A stretch of DNA of 64,000 nucleotides from Eubacteriales bacterium. GTDB taxonomy: Bacteria > Bacillota > Clostridia > Oscillospirales > Oscillospiraceae. Shown one piece after another: positions 1 to 7,956 of the stretch. Below the pieces are notes generated by a model. That model made no database searches and was not told the DNA's origin. It worked only from the letters and a program-made list of their open reading frames with translations. The position numbers and the translations under genes are program-made. Position 1 is the stretch's first letter. Each line of letters begins with the position of its first letter. Where the stretch lies: assembly GCA_030536515.1 (NCBI GenBank), contig JAUNPV010000012.1, forward strand, positions 1 to 64,000. Reading direction: 5' to 3'.

Positions 1-196
1 AAAGGGAGAACCACCCCTCTCAGTCACCTGCGGTGACAGCTCTCCCAAAGGGAGAACCACCCCTCTCAGTCACCTGCGGTGACAGCTCTCCCAAAGGGAG
101 AACCACCCCTCTCAGTCACCTGCGGTGACAGCTCTCCCAAAGGGAGAACCACCCCTCTCAGTCACCTGCGGTGACAGCTCTCCCAAAGGGAGAGCC
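1..196. repeat. 46-bp tandem repeat, four full copies plus a partial fifth
   Basis: Four identical 46-base units begin at 1, 47, 93 and 139, and a fifth diverges after about 10 bases at 185. Each unit carries a short internal palindrome (CACCTGCGGTG), and GGGAGA/TCTCCC at its junctions can pair, so the array can fold into a series of hairpins. There are no variable spacers, so it is not CRISPR. The left edge of the array lies outside the window. No gene was found in 1-315. Confidence 0.9.
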
Positions 197-216
197 AAGT
201 TTGCTGCAGCTATTAC

Positions 217-254
217 AAAAAAGGACAAGTATCATTGACTGATACTTGTCCTTT
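217..254 (-). terminator. Rho-independent terminator of the CBS-domain gene
   Basis: A 12-bp perfect stem (223-234 with 240-251) and a 5-base loop are flanked by six A on the left, which read as a U-tract on the minus strand. It lies about 60 bases past the stop of the minus-strand CBS gene. Confidence 0.85.
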
Positions 255-315
255 CGCTGTTTTACAGACACCCGTCTAAGCGGGGCGCTTCTATATTATA
301 ATATTATTATGTATC

Positions 316-729
316 TCAGTCCTCGGGAAACAGCTTATCCTGGCAGTACTTGATGATGGCCTTGCGGGTGATGAGGCCGATGAAGGAGCCGTAGTCGTCC
401 ACCACGGGGACAAAATTCTGGTTGGAGGCCCGCTCCACCAAATCGTGCATGGAGGCGGTGATGCGGACGGGGATGTTGTCCTTTTTCCGGGGGATTTCCA
501 TGACCCGCCGGGCCTCCGCCTGGCGCATATCCATGTAGCACATATTTTTCAGTGCCCACAGCAGGTCCCCCTCGGTAAGGGTTCCCCGGTATTCGCCCCG
601 GCGGTTGAGAATGGGAATGGCTGCATAGCCGGCGGACTCCATCTTTTCCAGCGCCTGCCGGATGGTATAATCGTCCTGAAGGTGGGCGCACATTGCCTTC
701 GGTGTCAGAAAAAATAAGATACTGTTCAT
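316..729 (-). CDS. CBS-domain pair protein
   Basis: 137 residues from the ATG at 729, which sits behind AAGGAGA; an upstream in-frame start at 774 has no ribosome-binding site. The protein is almost entirely two CBS motifs: one near residues 8-60 (IRQALEKMESAGYAAIPILN, then GTLTEGDLLWAL) and one near 75-130 (MHDLVERASNQNFVPVVDD, then GLITRKAIIKY). Such Bateman modules bind adenine nucleotides and usually regulate another protein. No catalytic domain is fused, so the partner is unknown. The gene is monocistronic with its own terminator. A probable -10 (TATAAT on the minus strand, 821-826) lies upstream, and the leader carries a strong hairpin. Confidence 0.85.
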   Translation of the reverse strand: MNSILFFLTPKAMCAHLQDDYTIRQALEKMESAGYAAIPILNRRGEYRGTLTEGDLLWALKNMCYMDMRQAEARRVMEIPRKKDNIPVRITASMHDLVERASNQNFVPVVDDYGSFIGLITRKAIIKYCQDKLFPED

Positions 730-770
730 AGGTTCTCCTTTTCGATCCGGGGCCTTGCCCCTGCCGTTAG

Positions 771-812
771 GCATACGGGAGTCGAACCGGAGCGTGTTCG
801 ACTCCCGTATGC
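771..812 (-). other. Perfect 17-bp inverted repeat in the leader of the CBS gene
   Basis: A 17-base arm (771-787) and its exact reverse complement (796-812) enclose an 8-base loop. The right arm reads GTTCGACTCCCGTATGC, which resembles the T-arm and 3' strand of a tRNA, but no complete tRNA can be folded here. The minus-strand -10 at 821-826 would start transcription near 814, placing the hairpin at the very 5' end of the CBS mRNA. Confidence 0.7.
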
Positions 813-918
813 CTACTATTATTATAGCACAGCCGGACCGGAAAAGTATGAAATTTTATCGTTATCTCTCCCAAATGGTTCCCAAATAATCGTTTAAGTT
901 TTTGTGTATTATGCCCAA

Positions 919-2181
919 TTACTCCCCGAAGGCAAACTCCGTGCAGTCCAGGGTGGCAAAATAGTCCTTTACGGACTCCGCCCGGCGGATGAGCTTGAAG
1001 CCGCCATCTTTCGTCAGCAGCACCTCGGCGCTGCGGAGCTTGCCGTTATAATTGTACCCCATGGAGTAGCCGTGGGCGCCGGTATCGTGGATTACCAGGA
1101 TATCGCCTCTGTGAATTTCCGGCAGGCTGCGCTCAATGGCGAATTTGTCGTTGTTTTCGCACAGGCCGCCGGTCACGTCGTAGACGTGGTCCAAAATGGC
1201 ATCCTCCTTGCCCAGCACGGTGATGTGATGGTATGCGCCGTACATGGCCGGGCGCATCAGGTCCGCTGCGCAGGCATCCAGGCCCACATATTCCCGGTAG
1301 ATGTGCTTCAGATGGAGCACCGTGGAGACCAGATGGCCGTAGGGCGCCAGCATAAACCGGCCCAGCTCGGTGAAAATGGCAACATCGTCCATGCCGGCGG
1401 GGGTGAGAATCTGCTCAAAGCGGCGGCGGACCCCCTCGCCAATGGTCTGAATATTGCTGGCCGGCTGCTCCGGGCGATAGTCCACCCCAATGCCGCCGGA
1501 CAGATTCACGAATGCAATGTGAGCGCCGGTGGCGCTGCGAAGCCGCACCGCCAGGCGGAACAGCTGGCTGGCCAGCTCCGGGTAATACTCGTTGGCGGTG
1601 GTGTTGGAGGCCAGGAAGGCGTGAATGCCGAAGTGCCGGGTGCCCAGCTTCATCAGCCGGTTGATGGCCCCGGCCATCTGGTCCTCGGTCATGCCGTACT
1701 TGGCATCCCGGGGCATATCCATAATGGTGTTGCCCAGGCTGAAGGAGCCGCCGGGGTTGAAGCGCAGGCACACTGTCTCCGGCACCGGACCCAGGGAGGC
1801 CAGGAAGTCCACATAGCTGGCATCGTCCAGGTTGATATAGGCCCCCATGCTGCGGGCCTTGCGCATATCCTTTTCCGGGGTCACGTTGGAGGAAAACATC
1901 ACATCCCGGCCGGTGACCCCCACCGCCTCGGCCAGCAGCAGCTCGGCATAGCTGGCGCAGTCGCAGCCGCAGCCCTCCTCCTGGAGGATGCGGATGATAT
2001 AGGGGTTCGGCGTAGCCTTCACCGCAAAATACTCCCGGAACCCCTCATTCCAGGCAAAGGCCCGGCGCAGGGCACGGGCGTTTGCACGGATTCCCGCCTC
2101 GTCATACAGGTGAAAGGGCGTGGGGATTTCTCTGGTAATCTGCCGGACCTGGTCCAGGGTGACAAAGGGTGTTTTCTTCAT
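919..2181 (-). CDS. lysA: Diaminopimelate decarboxylase family protein
   Basis: 420 residues, normal for the family. It is a fold-type III PLP decarboxylase expected to convert meso-diaminopimelate to L-lysine in the cytoplasm. The PLP lysine is in YFAVKATPNP (K55), the glycine-rich phosphate loop is NLSGGIGVDY, and the C-terminal part has TGGLCENNDKF (the family's CES.D active-site cysteine motif with Asn for Ser) and DTGAHGYSMGYNYNG. The Asn variant and lack of lysine genes nearby leave room for a related amino-acid decarboxylase. The start is the ATG at 2181 behind GAGGT. A promoter lies just upstream (2213-2241). Confidence 0.88.
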   Translation of the reverse strand: MKKTPFVTLDQVRQITREIPTPFHLYDEAGIRANARALRRAFAWNEGFREYFAVKATPNPYIIRILQEEGCGCDCASYAELLLAEAVGVTGRDVMFSSNVTPEKDMRKARSMGAYINLDDASYVDFLASLGPVPETVCLRFNPGGSFSLGNTIMDMPRDAKYGMTEDQMAGAINRLMKLGTRHFGIHAFLASNTTANEYYPELASQLFRLAVRLRSATGAHIAFVNLSGGIGVDYRPEQPASNIQTIGEGVRRRFEQILTPAGMDDVAIFTELGRFMLAPYGHLVSTVLHLKHIYREYVGLDACAADLMRPAMYGAYHHITVLGKEDAILDHVYDVTGGLCENNDKFAIERSLPEIHRGDILVIHDTGAHGYSMGYNYNGKLRSAEVLLTKDGGFKLIRRAESVKDYFATLDCTEFAFGE

Positions 2182-2212
2182 GGGAATACCTCGCTTCCGT
2201 CATATAGTTCCG

Positions 2213-2241
2213 ATTGTATGAAATTACAGGCCGTTTGTCAA
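2213..2241 (-). promoter_or_regulatory. Sigma-70-type promoter of lysA
   Basis: On the minus strand, TTGACA (2236-2241) and TACAAT (2213-2218) are separated by exactly 17 bases. Confidence 0.75.
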
Positions 2242-2372
2242 TGTTTTTCTGACTCTACCCCGGGTAGAATTCCCGTTTCTCCCGCCGGGAGAGGGATTCC
2301 GACCGGTTATGGGTGGTTTTTTCCCGGGGCTGTGATAGGATGATGGTATTCCAACACGAAAGGCTGACCCAT

Positions 2373-3044
2373 ATGAAACGAACCAAGCTATCCGACCGCT
2401 CCCTTCCCAACTACACCCGGGGGGAGGAGCTGATGAACATGATTACCCACATCATTGGCGGTGCCATGGGCATCGCCGCTCTGACCCTGTGCGTCATCCG
2501 GGCGGCCCTCCACGGCAACGTCTATGGGATTGTCACCTCCGCCATTTACGGCACCACCCTCATCGCCATGTTCACCATCTCCGCCGTGTACCACGGCCTC
2601 CGGCCCAACCTGGGCAAGAAGGTCATGCAGGTCATCGACCACTGCGACATCTACTTCCTCATCGCCGGGACCTATACGGTCATCGTCCTGTCCGCCATGC
2701 GGCCGAAGTACCCGGCCCTGGGCTGGGGGCTGTTTGCCTTTGAGTGGGCCCTGGCCCTGCTGGCGGCCACCCTCACCGCCATCGATTTGAAAAAATACAG
2801 CGTCTTTTCCATGATTTGCTACATCGGCATGGGCTGGGCGGTGATTCCCTTCTACCGGCAGGCCCTGGAGGTGCTGGGGGTGGGGGGCTTTTCCCTGCTG
2901 CTGGCCGGCGGCATCGCCTACACCATCGGCTCCATCCTCTACGGCCTGGGCCGCACCCGCAAGTGGATGCACTCGGTGTTCCACCTGTTTGTCAACCTGG
3001 GGGCGCTGCTGCAATTTCTGGCGGTGCTGCTGTATGCGCTGTAA
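2373..3044 (+). CDS. Hemolysin III / PAQR-family membrane protein
   Basis: 223 residues from the ATG at 2373, preceded by CGAAAGG. The protein has about seven hydrophobic segments and the conserved family motifs: THIIGG near the N terminus, SAVYHGL, DHCDIYFLIAGTYT and the C-terminal WMHSVFHLFVNLGA. The His/Asp residues form the metal site seen in PAQR relatives. Bacterial members are inner-membrane proteins linked to membrane lipid or energy homeostasis; haemolysis is a historical label. It stands alone between lysA (opposite strand) and cstA. Confidence 0.85.
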   Translation: MKRTKLSDRSLPNYTRGEELMNMITHIIGGAMGIAALTLCVIRAALHGNVYGIVTSAIYGTTLIAMFTISAVYHGLRPNLGKKVMQVIDHCDIYFLIAGTYTVIVLSAMRPKYPALGWGLFAFEWALALLAATLTAIDLKKYSVFSMICYIGMGWAVIPFYRQALEVLGVGGFSLLLAGGIAYTIGSILYGLGRTRKWMHSVFHLFVNLGALLQFLAVLLYAL

Positions 3045-3201
3045 CGGTGCCCCCCTCTGCCGCCAGAATTGAAATATGCAAAAGGGCCGGATATATGCAG
3101 GCAAAATTTCACTGATTTATTTTTCATTTGGTCAAAAAGTATAAATTTGCCAGCAATATTCGTCGTTCTTCACAAAAAGTTAATATGTGAACAGATTGTG
3201 A

Positions 3202-3230
3202 TTGCCAAATGTCGCCGATGGTATTATAAT
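3202..3230 (+). promoter_or_regulatory. Promoter of the cstA-like gene
   Basis: TTGCCA (3202-3207) and TATAAT (3225-3230) have a 17-base spacer. A short GC-rich hairpin (GGAGGTGCGTCCTCC) in the leader begins about 12 bases downstream of the -10. The -35 context (GATTGCCAAAT) is nearly identical to that of the promoter at 5643. Confidence 0.8.
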
Positions 3231-3285
3231 AGGAGCTGTACGGAGGTGCGTCCTCCGTAACCAATATTTTTTCAGGAGGAAAGAT

Positions 3286-4731
3286 ATGATTACTTTCGTT
3301 CTCTGTGTCATCCTGCTGATCGTCGGCTACCTGACCTACGGCAAGTTTGTTGCCAAGGTCTTCGGACCCGATGACCGCCAGACCCCCGCCAATGCCATCA
3401 ACGACGGCGTTGACTACGTCCCCATGCCCACCTGGAAGGTGTTCCTGATTCAGCTGCTGAACATCGCCGGCACCGGCCCCATCCTGGGTGCTCTGGGCGG
3501 CGCCCTGTTCGGACCCATCGCCTACCTGTGGATTGTCTTCGGCTGTATCTTCGCCGGTTCTGTCCACGACTATATGTGCGGTATGCTGTCCATGCGTCAC
3601 AACGGTGCCTCCATCTCCGAGCTCACCGGTAAGTACCTGGGCAAGGGAATGCTGCAGGTCATGCGTGTGTTCTCCATCATCCTGCTGGTCATGTGCGGCG
3701 TTGTGTTCACCACCGGCCCTGCCGGCCTGCTGGCCATGCTGACCCCCGAGGTCCTGGATGCCACCTTCTGGCTGTGGGTCGTTATGATCTACTACGTCAT
3801 CGCCACCTTCGTGCCCATCGACAAGGTCATCGGCAGACTGTACCCCCTGTTCGGCATCTGCCTGATTATCATGGCTCTGGGCGTGTCCGGCTCCATGCTG
3901 TTCTCCGGCGACTATGTCATGCCTGAGCTGTGGGACCACTTCGGCAATATGCACCCCAAGGGTCAGCACGTCTGGTCCTTCATGTTCATCGCCATTGCCT
4001 GCGGCGCTATCTCCGGCTTCCATGCCACCCAGTCTCCCATGATGGCCCGCTGCTGCAAGACTGAGAAGGAAGGCCGCTTCGTGTTCTACGGCGCCATGAT
4101 TGCCGAGGGCATCATCGCCATGGTCTGGTGTGCTGCCGGCTGCTCCGTCTACCCCGTTATCAAGGACTCCCTGGAGGCCGGTGTCGCCATTGGCACCCCC
4201 ACCGTTGTTTACGCCATCTGCCAGTCCACCATGGGCAAGGTCGGCGGCGTCCTGGCTCTGCTGGGCGTTATCGTCTGCCCCATCTCCTCCGGTGATACTG
4301 CCTACCGCTCCGCCCGTCTGACTCTGGCCGACTGGTTTAAGATTGACCAGGCCGACTGGAAGAAGCGCCTGGCTCTGACCGTGCCCATCCTGGGCGTTGG
4401 CGCCATCATCTGCCAGCTGGATTACTCCATGGTTTGGCGTTACTTCTCCTGGTCCAACCAGACTCTGGCTATGATTGCCCTGTGGGCCGCCTCCGTGTAC
4501 ATGATTCAGCAGCACAAGAACTACTGGATTACCGTCATTCCCGCCACCTTCATGTCCGCCGTTTCCGCCACCTACTTCATGGCCGCCGGCGAGTGCATGG
4601 GTCTGCTGTGGAACGCCATCGGCTTCACCGGCTTCTACCCCGTGGCCGTGGTGGTTGGCATCGTCTTCGCTGCCGCTATGCTGGCTGTGTTCCTGAAGAC
4701 CACTGCCAAGTACAAGGTCGCTGCTCTTTAA
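3286..4731 (+). CDS. cstA: CstA-family transporter
   Basis: 481 residues starting at the ATG at 3286 with AGGAGGA eight bases before it. CstA-family carriers import peptides or pyruvate, classically during carbon limitation. The protein is hydrophobic throughout, with the family N-terminal block (GYLTYGKFVAKVFGPDD, NAINDGVDYVP), the GTGPILGALGGALFGP block and SGFHATQSPMMARC. It is the short clostridial form, lacking the long C-terminal region of the E. coli protein. Codon use is strongly biased (GTC, CTG, ATC), suggesting high expression. It is monocistronic, with a strong promoter and terminator. Confidence 0.9.
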   Translation: MITFVLCVILLIVGYLTYGKFVAKVFGPDDRQTPANAINDGVDYVPMPTWKVFLIQLLNIAGTGPILGALGGALFGPIAYLWIVFGCIFAGSVHDYMCGMLSMRHNGASISELTGKYLGKGMLQVMRVFSIILLVMCGVVFTTGPAGLLAMLTPEVLDATFWLWVVMIYYVIATFVPIDKVIGRLYPLFGICLIIMALGVSGSMLFSGDYVMPELWDHFGNMHPKGQHVWSFMFIAIACGAISGFHATQSPMMARCCKTEKEGRFVFYGAMIAEGIIAMVWCAAGCSVYPVIKDSLEAGVAIGTPTVVYAICQSTMGKVGGVLALLGVIVCPISSGDTAYRSARLTLADWFKIDQADWKKRLALTVPILGVGAIICQLDYSMVWRYFSWSNQTLAMIALWAASVYMIQQHKNYWITVIPATFMSAVSATYFMAAGECMGLLWNAIGFTGFYPVAVVVGIVFAAAMLAVFLKTTAKYKVAAL

Positions 4732-4740
4732 GCTCCATAA

Positions 4741-4772
4741 AAAAAGTCTCTCCTTCGGGAGAGACTTTTTTT
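4741..4772. terminator. Bidirectional terminator
   Basis: AGTCTCTCC/GGAGAGACT pair around a TTCG tetraloop, with an A-run on the left and a T-run on the right. It can serve cstA (plus) and the XRE gene ending at 4785 (minus). Confidence 0.9.
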
Positions 4773-4784
4773 GCCCTTTCGCTT

Positions 4785-5522
4785 CTATTGGTGCTTCCAG
4801 CCGGTGATGTACATGGGCACGAACAGGGCGGCCAGGGTGATGAATACCAGGAGCTTTTCCGCCCACACCGTCCACAGGCCCAGGGCCCCCAGGGCCAGCG
4901 TCAGCAGGGGCAGGGCCGGCAGAGCGGCGGCGGTGCCCAGGCGGGCGGCCTTCAGAATGTGGGGCCAGTTGCGGTTGGTGAAGCGGACCCCCGGCAGATT
5001 CATCCGCACCGGGCCGTCGGAAAAGGCTCCGATGGCGTTCCGGTCGTAGTACCCCGGCAGCCGCAGCTGGGCGAAAAAGGTGAAATAGGCCCCAAAGGCC
5101 GCTGTCACCGCCATGCAGGCGGCCAGGGACTCCGTCAGCAGCCCCTGCCGCCAATTGAGCCAGGCCAGGACCGCTCCCGCCGCCAGGGCCAGGCCGTAGC
5201 CCGGTTTCCAAAGGCTCCGCTCCTGCCAGGCCCGCTGTCCCTCGCCGCAGGAAATCACCGCCTGGACCAGGTCCTCCGCCTCCTCCGGGGTGATGCTCTT
5301 ATCCAGACGCTTCCCCCGCAGCAGCTCCGTCACCGTGACCCCCAGGGCCTCCGCCAGGGGCACCAGCAGGGCCGTGTCCGGAATGCTGACCCCGGTCTCC
5401 CATTTGCTCACCGCCTTGTCGGAAATTTGCAGCCGCTGGGCCAGCTCCCGCTGGGTCATGCCTTGCGCTTTCCGCAGAGCCGCCACGAATGCGCCGAATT
5501 GGGTTTTGTTCAGTTCATACAT
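4785..5522 (-). CDS. XRE-type HTH regulator with C-terminal membrane domain
   Basis: 245 residues from the ATG at 5522, chosen because GGAGG lies eight bases upstream. Residues about 5-60 are a Cro/C1-type helix-turn-helix (GMTQRELAQRLQISDKAVSKWE). The C-terminal half has about four hydrophobic segments (LALAAGAVLAWL, LAACMAVTAAFGAYF, ALPALPLLTLALGALGLW, LLVFITLAALFVPMYI). Such HTH-membrane fusions usually sense envelope conditions while bound to DNA; the signal and targets are not evident. Single-gene unit converging on cstA. Confidence 0.8.
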   Translation of the reverse strand: MYELNKTQFGAFVAALRKAQGMTQRELAQRLQISDKAVSKWETGVSIPDTALLVPLAEALGVTVTELLRGKRLDKSITPEEAEDLVQAVISCGEGQRAWQERSLWKPGYGLALAAGAVLAWLNWRQGLLTESLAACMAVTAAFGAYFTFFAQLRLPGYYDRNAIGAFSDGPVRMNLPGVRFTNRNWPHILKAARLGTAAALPALPLLTLALGALGLWTVWAEKLLVFITLAALFVPMYITGWKHQ

Positions 5523-5642
5523 TTTCATCGCCTCCATAGGCCTATCATACCGCCCCTGCCCGGTTTTGGCAACCGATTGTCGGTAGAATCGGCTCAATTG
5601 CCCCTTGAGTTTCAAAAATCCCGCCGTTCAACCTTCTCTTGA

Positions 5643-5671
5643 TTGCCAAATTCCCCCTCATGTGCTATGAT
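5643..5671 (+). promoter_or_regulatory. Promoter of XRE/helical-repeat gene
   Basis: TTGCCA (5643-5648), a 17-base spacer and TATGAT (5666-5671). Confidence 0.75.
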
Positions 5672-5717
5672 TTTGGCATACAGGAGGCCGGCTCCCGAAA
5701 AAATTGGAGGAATGACC

Positions 5718-6506
5718 ATGTTTGACAATATGAAAATCGCAAAGCGCATCCGGGAGGCCCGGATTGCCAAGAATCTGACCCAGATGAATCTGGCCGACGC
5801 CATGGGTGTCAGCTATCAGGCGGTGAGCAACTGGGAGCGGGGCAATTCCCTGCCGGATATTTCCAAGCTGGAGGACCTGTGCCGGGCCCTGGACCTGACC
5901 GTGGGGTCCCTGCTGGGCACGGAGGCTCCCGCCGTGGAGAAGGTGCTGGAGGCGGAGCCTCTTTCCATGGAGGAGCTGGCCGAGGCCGCCCCCATGCTGC
6001 CCCCCGCAGAGGTAAAGGCCCAGGTGGAGCAGGAGCGGAAGCGGAAAAAAATCGATTTAAGCGCCATTGCCGCCATTGCGCCATTTCTGGATGAGGCATA
6101 TCTGGACAGTCTTTTGCAGGAGGCGGAGCTTTCCAGCCTGGACTGCCTGGACGAGGTGGCCCCCTTCCTGAGCCGCAAGACCCTGGCCGCCCTGGTGGAG
6201 CGGGCGGACCCCAGCCAGCTGGCGCTGTTTGACGATGTGCTGTGCTTCCTGGGCCACGATGCCGTTGACCGTCTGATTCTTCGGTGTTTTGCATCCGGGA
6301 ATACCGATTTTATTGAGGAGGCCGCTCCCTTTGCCTCCAAAAACGGCCTGGACGCTCTTGTAGATGCCTGCATTGCTGCAAATAACACGGAATGCCTGGA
6401 GGACATCTACTGCTTCCTGGCCAAGGGTTCCGTGAAAAAGCTGGCCCAGCACCTGATGGAGAAAAAAGATATCGAAGCCCTAAGTGAAATTGGCCCCTAT
6501 CTGTAA
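5718..6506 (+). CDS. XRE regulator fused to ~28-residue helical repeats
   Basis: 262 residues from the ATG at 5718 (GGAGG seven bases upstream). Residues 6-65 are an XRE helix-turn-helix (LTQMNLADAMGVSYQAVSNWE). Residues 112-262 contain about five tandem repeats with a period of 27-28: each has an (I/V/A)APF-type or CF/PY motif (near 121, 148, 175, 203, 231, 259) followed by a short helix ending LxxLV. The repeats should stack as an all-alpha solenoid that could bind a ligand or partner. The stretch 100-111 is highly charged (EQERKRKK). I recognise no function beyond regulation. Confidence 0.8.
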   Translation: MFDNMKIAKRIREARIAKNLTQMNLADAMGVSYQAVSNWERGNSLPDISKLEDLCRALDLTVGSLLGTEAPAVEKVLEAEPLSMEELAEAAPMLPPAEVKAQVEQERKRKKIDLSAIAAIAPFLDEAYLDSLLQEAELSSLDCLDEVAPFLSRKTLAALVERADPSQLALFDDVLCFLGHDAVDRLILRCFASGNTDFIEEAAPFASKNGLDALVDACIAANNTECLEDIYCFLAKGSVKKLAQHLMEKKDIEALSEIGPYL

Positions 6507-6525
6507 AACACCCCACCGCCCCCCC

Positions 6526-6745
6526 AATACCTTCCCCCGGGGGGAAGGTGCCCCAGTTCGCAAACTGGGGCGGAAGAGGAATGCGGGCGGTAACCTAAAG
6601 TGCGGTACAGGTCCGTGCCTGCTGGCTGGTATTGTTACCCATCAGGAGGCACGGACGTTTCCGTCATCCAGCCTTGCCGCCCGCATTCCTCTTCCGTCAC
6701 GGCTACGCCGTGCCACCTTCCCCCCGGGGGAAGGTTTTTTGGGGG
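6526..6745. repeat. Compound palindromic repeat element (~220 bp)
   Basis: The left end (CCTTCCCCCGGGGGGAAGG, then GGAAGAGGAATGCGGGCGG) is mirrored by the right end (CCGCCCGCATTCCTCTTCC, ... CCTTCCCCCCGGGGGAAGG), so the whole stretch can fold into one long imperfect cruciform. The interior holds smaller hairpins (CCCCAGTTCGCAAACTGGGG; CACGGCTACGCCGTG). It has no ORF of note. A relative lies at 33301-33476, which suggests a dispersed, non-coding, MITE- or REP-like family. Confidence 0.75.
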
Positions 6746-6772
6746 TGCTTGCCAGGATTTGCCCATACAAAA

Positions 6773-6805
6773 TCCCGGCCCTCTCCGAAATTGGGGAGGG
6801 CCGGG
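6773..6805 (-). terminator. Terminator of the ECF sigma operon
   Basis: A 13-bp GC-rich stem (one G-U pair) with a six-base loop lies nine bases past the stop at 6814. On the minus strand it is followed by ATTTTG. Confidence 0.75.
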
Positions 6806-6813
6806 TCCGTCAG

Positions 6814-7956
6814 TCAGGGCATGGGAATTTGCACGCCGTCGGGCATCTCAATGTGGTCCACCTGGTCCAGGGGGATGGGCTGCTTCGCCTCCAATTCCGC
6901 TGTGCCGCCCGAAGCGGAGCGGACATCCAGAGTGATGCGGCTGCCGTCCTTCAAGACTGCCTGGACAAATGCGCTGTTGGCATAATCGTTGAAATCCGGG
7001 CAGATGGTTTCGTCCTCGATGGTCACCACAGCCCCCAATGCGCTGAGTGCAAAGGAGCGGATTTGGACCTGCCCATATTCGTTCTGTCCATCCTTCCAGC
7101 CAACAATGGAGCGGGTCGCCACCGGCTGCTGAATCAGCTCCACCGTGCGCACATCGGCATCTGCAAAGTCCAGTTCAAAGTCCCAGGTTCCCTGGGCCAG
7201 GGTCACCACAGGATTCACCCGCTTTCCCTCCTCCTCGGTAAAGGAGAAGTTCTCCTGGCCCTTGTACTTGTCCTCCATCAGTTCGTTCATGTAGGCCTCA
7301 TTGTGATAGATGGCTTTCAAATTCTCCATGTGGAGCTTCCACACCCGGCCGGGGGCAAAGGGGATTTCCCCGGCCTGTGCGTCTGGCTTGAATGTCAGCA
7401 GCAGGTCCTGGGTGTTGTCCAGCCCATCGCCGTCCTCCAACGTGTCGATGCTGCTTCTGCCGACGAATCTTCTTCCCTCTGCATCGGTCAGGAAGCCCTC
7501 CATCCCCCAGTTGTCTAACAGGATAGCCGGGGCTGCCGGGTCATAGCCCTCAATCACCGTCTTGCTCAGAACAGCGTCGGCCGGTCCAGTGATGCCAATG
7601 ACGATGTGGGCGGTCCGGCCGTCGGTGATGGCGGACTTCACCCCCAGGGTGTAGCCGTCCCGGGTCTGGCTTTCGTTGATTTCCTGCTCGCTGCGGTCGA
7701 TGAACTCCACCTGCTCCGGGGTCAGGGGCGTGTCGCTCTGCTTCTCAAAAAAGCCCCGGAACCAGCCCAGCTCCGCTGCGCTGGCGGTGAGGGTCAGCAG
7801 GGAGACCATCGCCGCTGCAATCAGCACCTTGCCGATGACGCCGGTTGCCCGTCTTGTCCGTTTTGTATTGTTGTTTGCCATGTTCAGTACCCTCCTGTAG
7901 GTGTCCTGGGAGGCGGTCACTTTGGAAAAGGCCGCTTTATAATCTTCCTTAAACAT
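6814..7956 (-). CDS. DUF4179-type membrane protein, probable ECF anti-sigma factor
   Basis: 380 residues. The ATG at 7956 is preferred over the one at 7962 because GGAGG is then nine bases away. An N-terminal cytoplasmic tail of about 40 residues is followed by one membrane segment (VIGKVLIAAAMVSLLTLTASA, residues 40-60) and a long extracytoplasmic part with DUF4179-like features. The start lies inside the 3' end of the sigma gene (8-bp overlap), so the two are translationally coupled. This is the usual layout of sigma and its membrane anti-sigma partner. The stimulus is unknown. Confidence 0.75.
   Translation of the reverse strand: MFKEDYKAAFSKVTASQDTYRRVLNMANNNTKRTRRATGVIGKVLIAAAMVSLLTLTASAAELGWFRGFFEKQSDTPLTPEQVEFIDRSEQEINESQTRDGYTLGVKSAITDGRTAHIVIGITGPADAVLSKTVIEGYDPAAPAILLDNWGMEGFLTDAEGRRFVGRSSIDTLEDGDGLDNTQDLLLTFKPDAQAGEIPFAPGRVWKLHMENLKAIYHNEAYMNELMEDKYKGQENFSFTEEEGKRVNPVVTLAQGTWDFELDFADADVRTVELIQQPVATRSIVGWKDGQNEYGQVQIRSFALSALGAVVTIEDETICPDFNDYANSAFVQAVLKDGSRITLDVRSASGGTAELEAKQPIPLDQVDHIEMPDGVQIPMP

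Noticed and set aside
1-196. CRISPR array
   Set aside because: Units are contiguous and identical, with no spacers and no cas genes.
771-812. tRNA gene
   Set aside because: Only a T-arm-like arm is present; there is no D-arm or anticodon arm.
904-2343. Long plus-strand ORF opposite lysA
   Set aside because: Low-complexity Gly/Ala/His/Val composition; the minus strand encodes a full-length decarboxylase with active-site motifs.
3124-5211. 695-residue minus-strand ORF across cstA
   Set aside because: Antisense shadow of a highly codon-biased transporter gene; its composition (Gly/Asp/His) is not protein-like.
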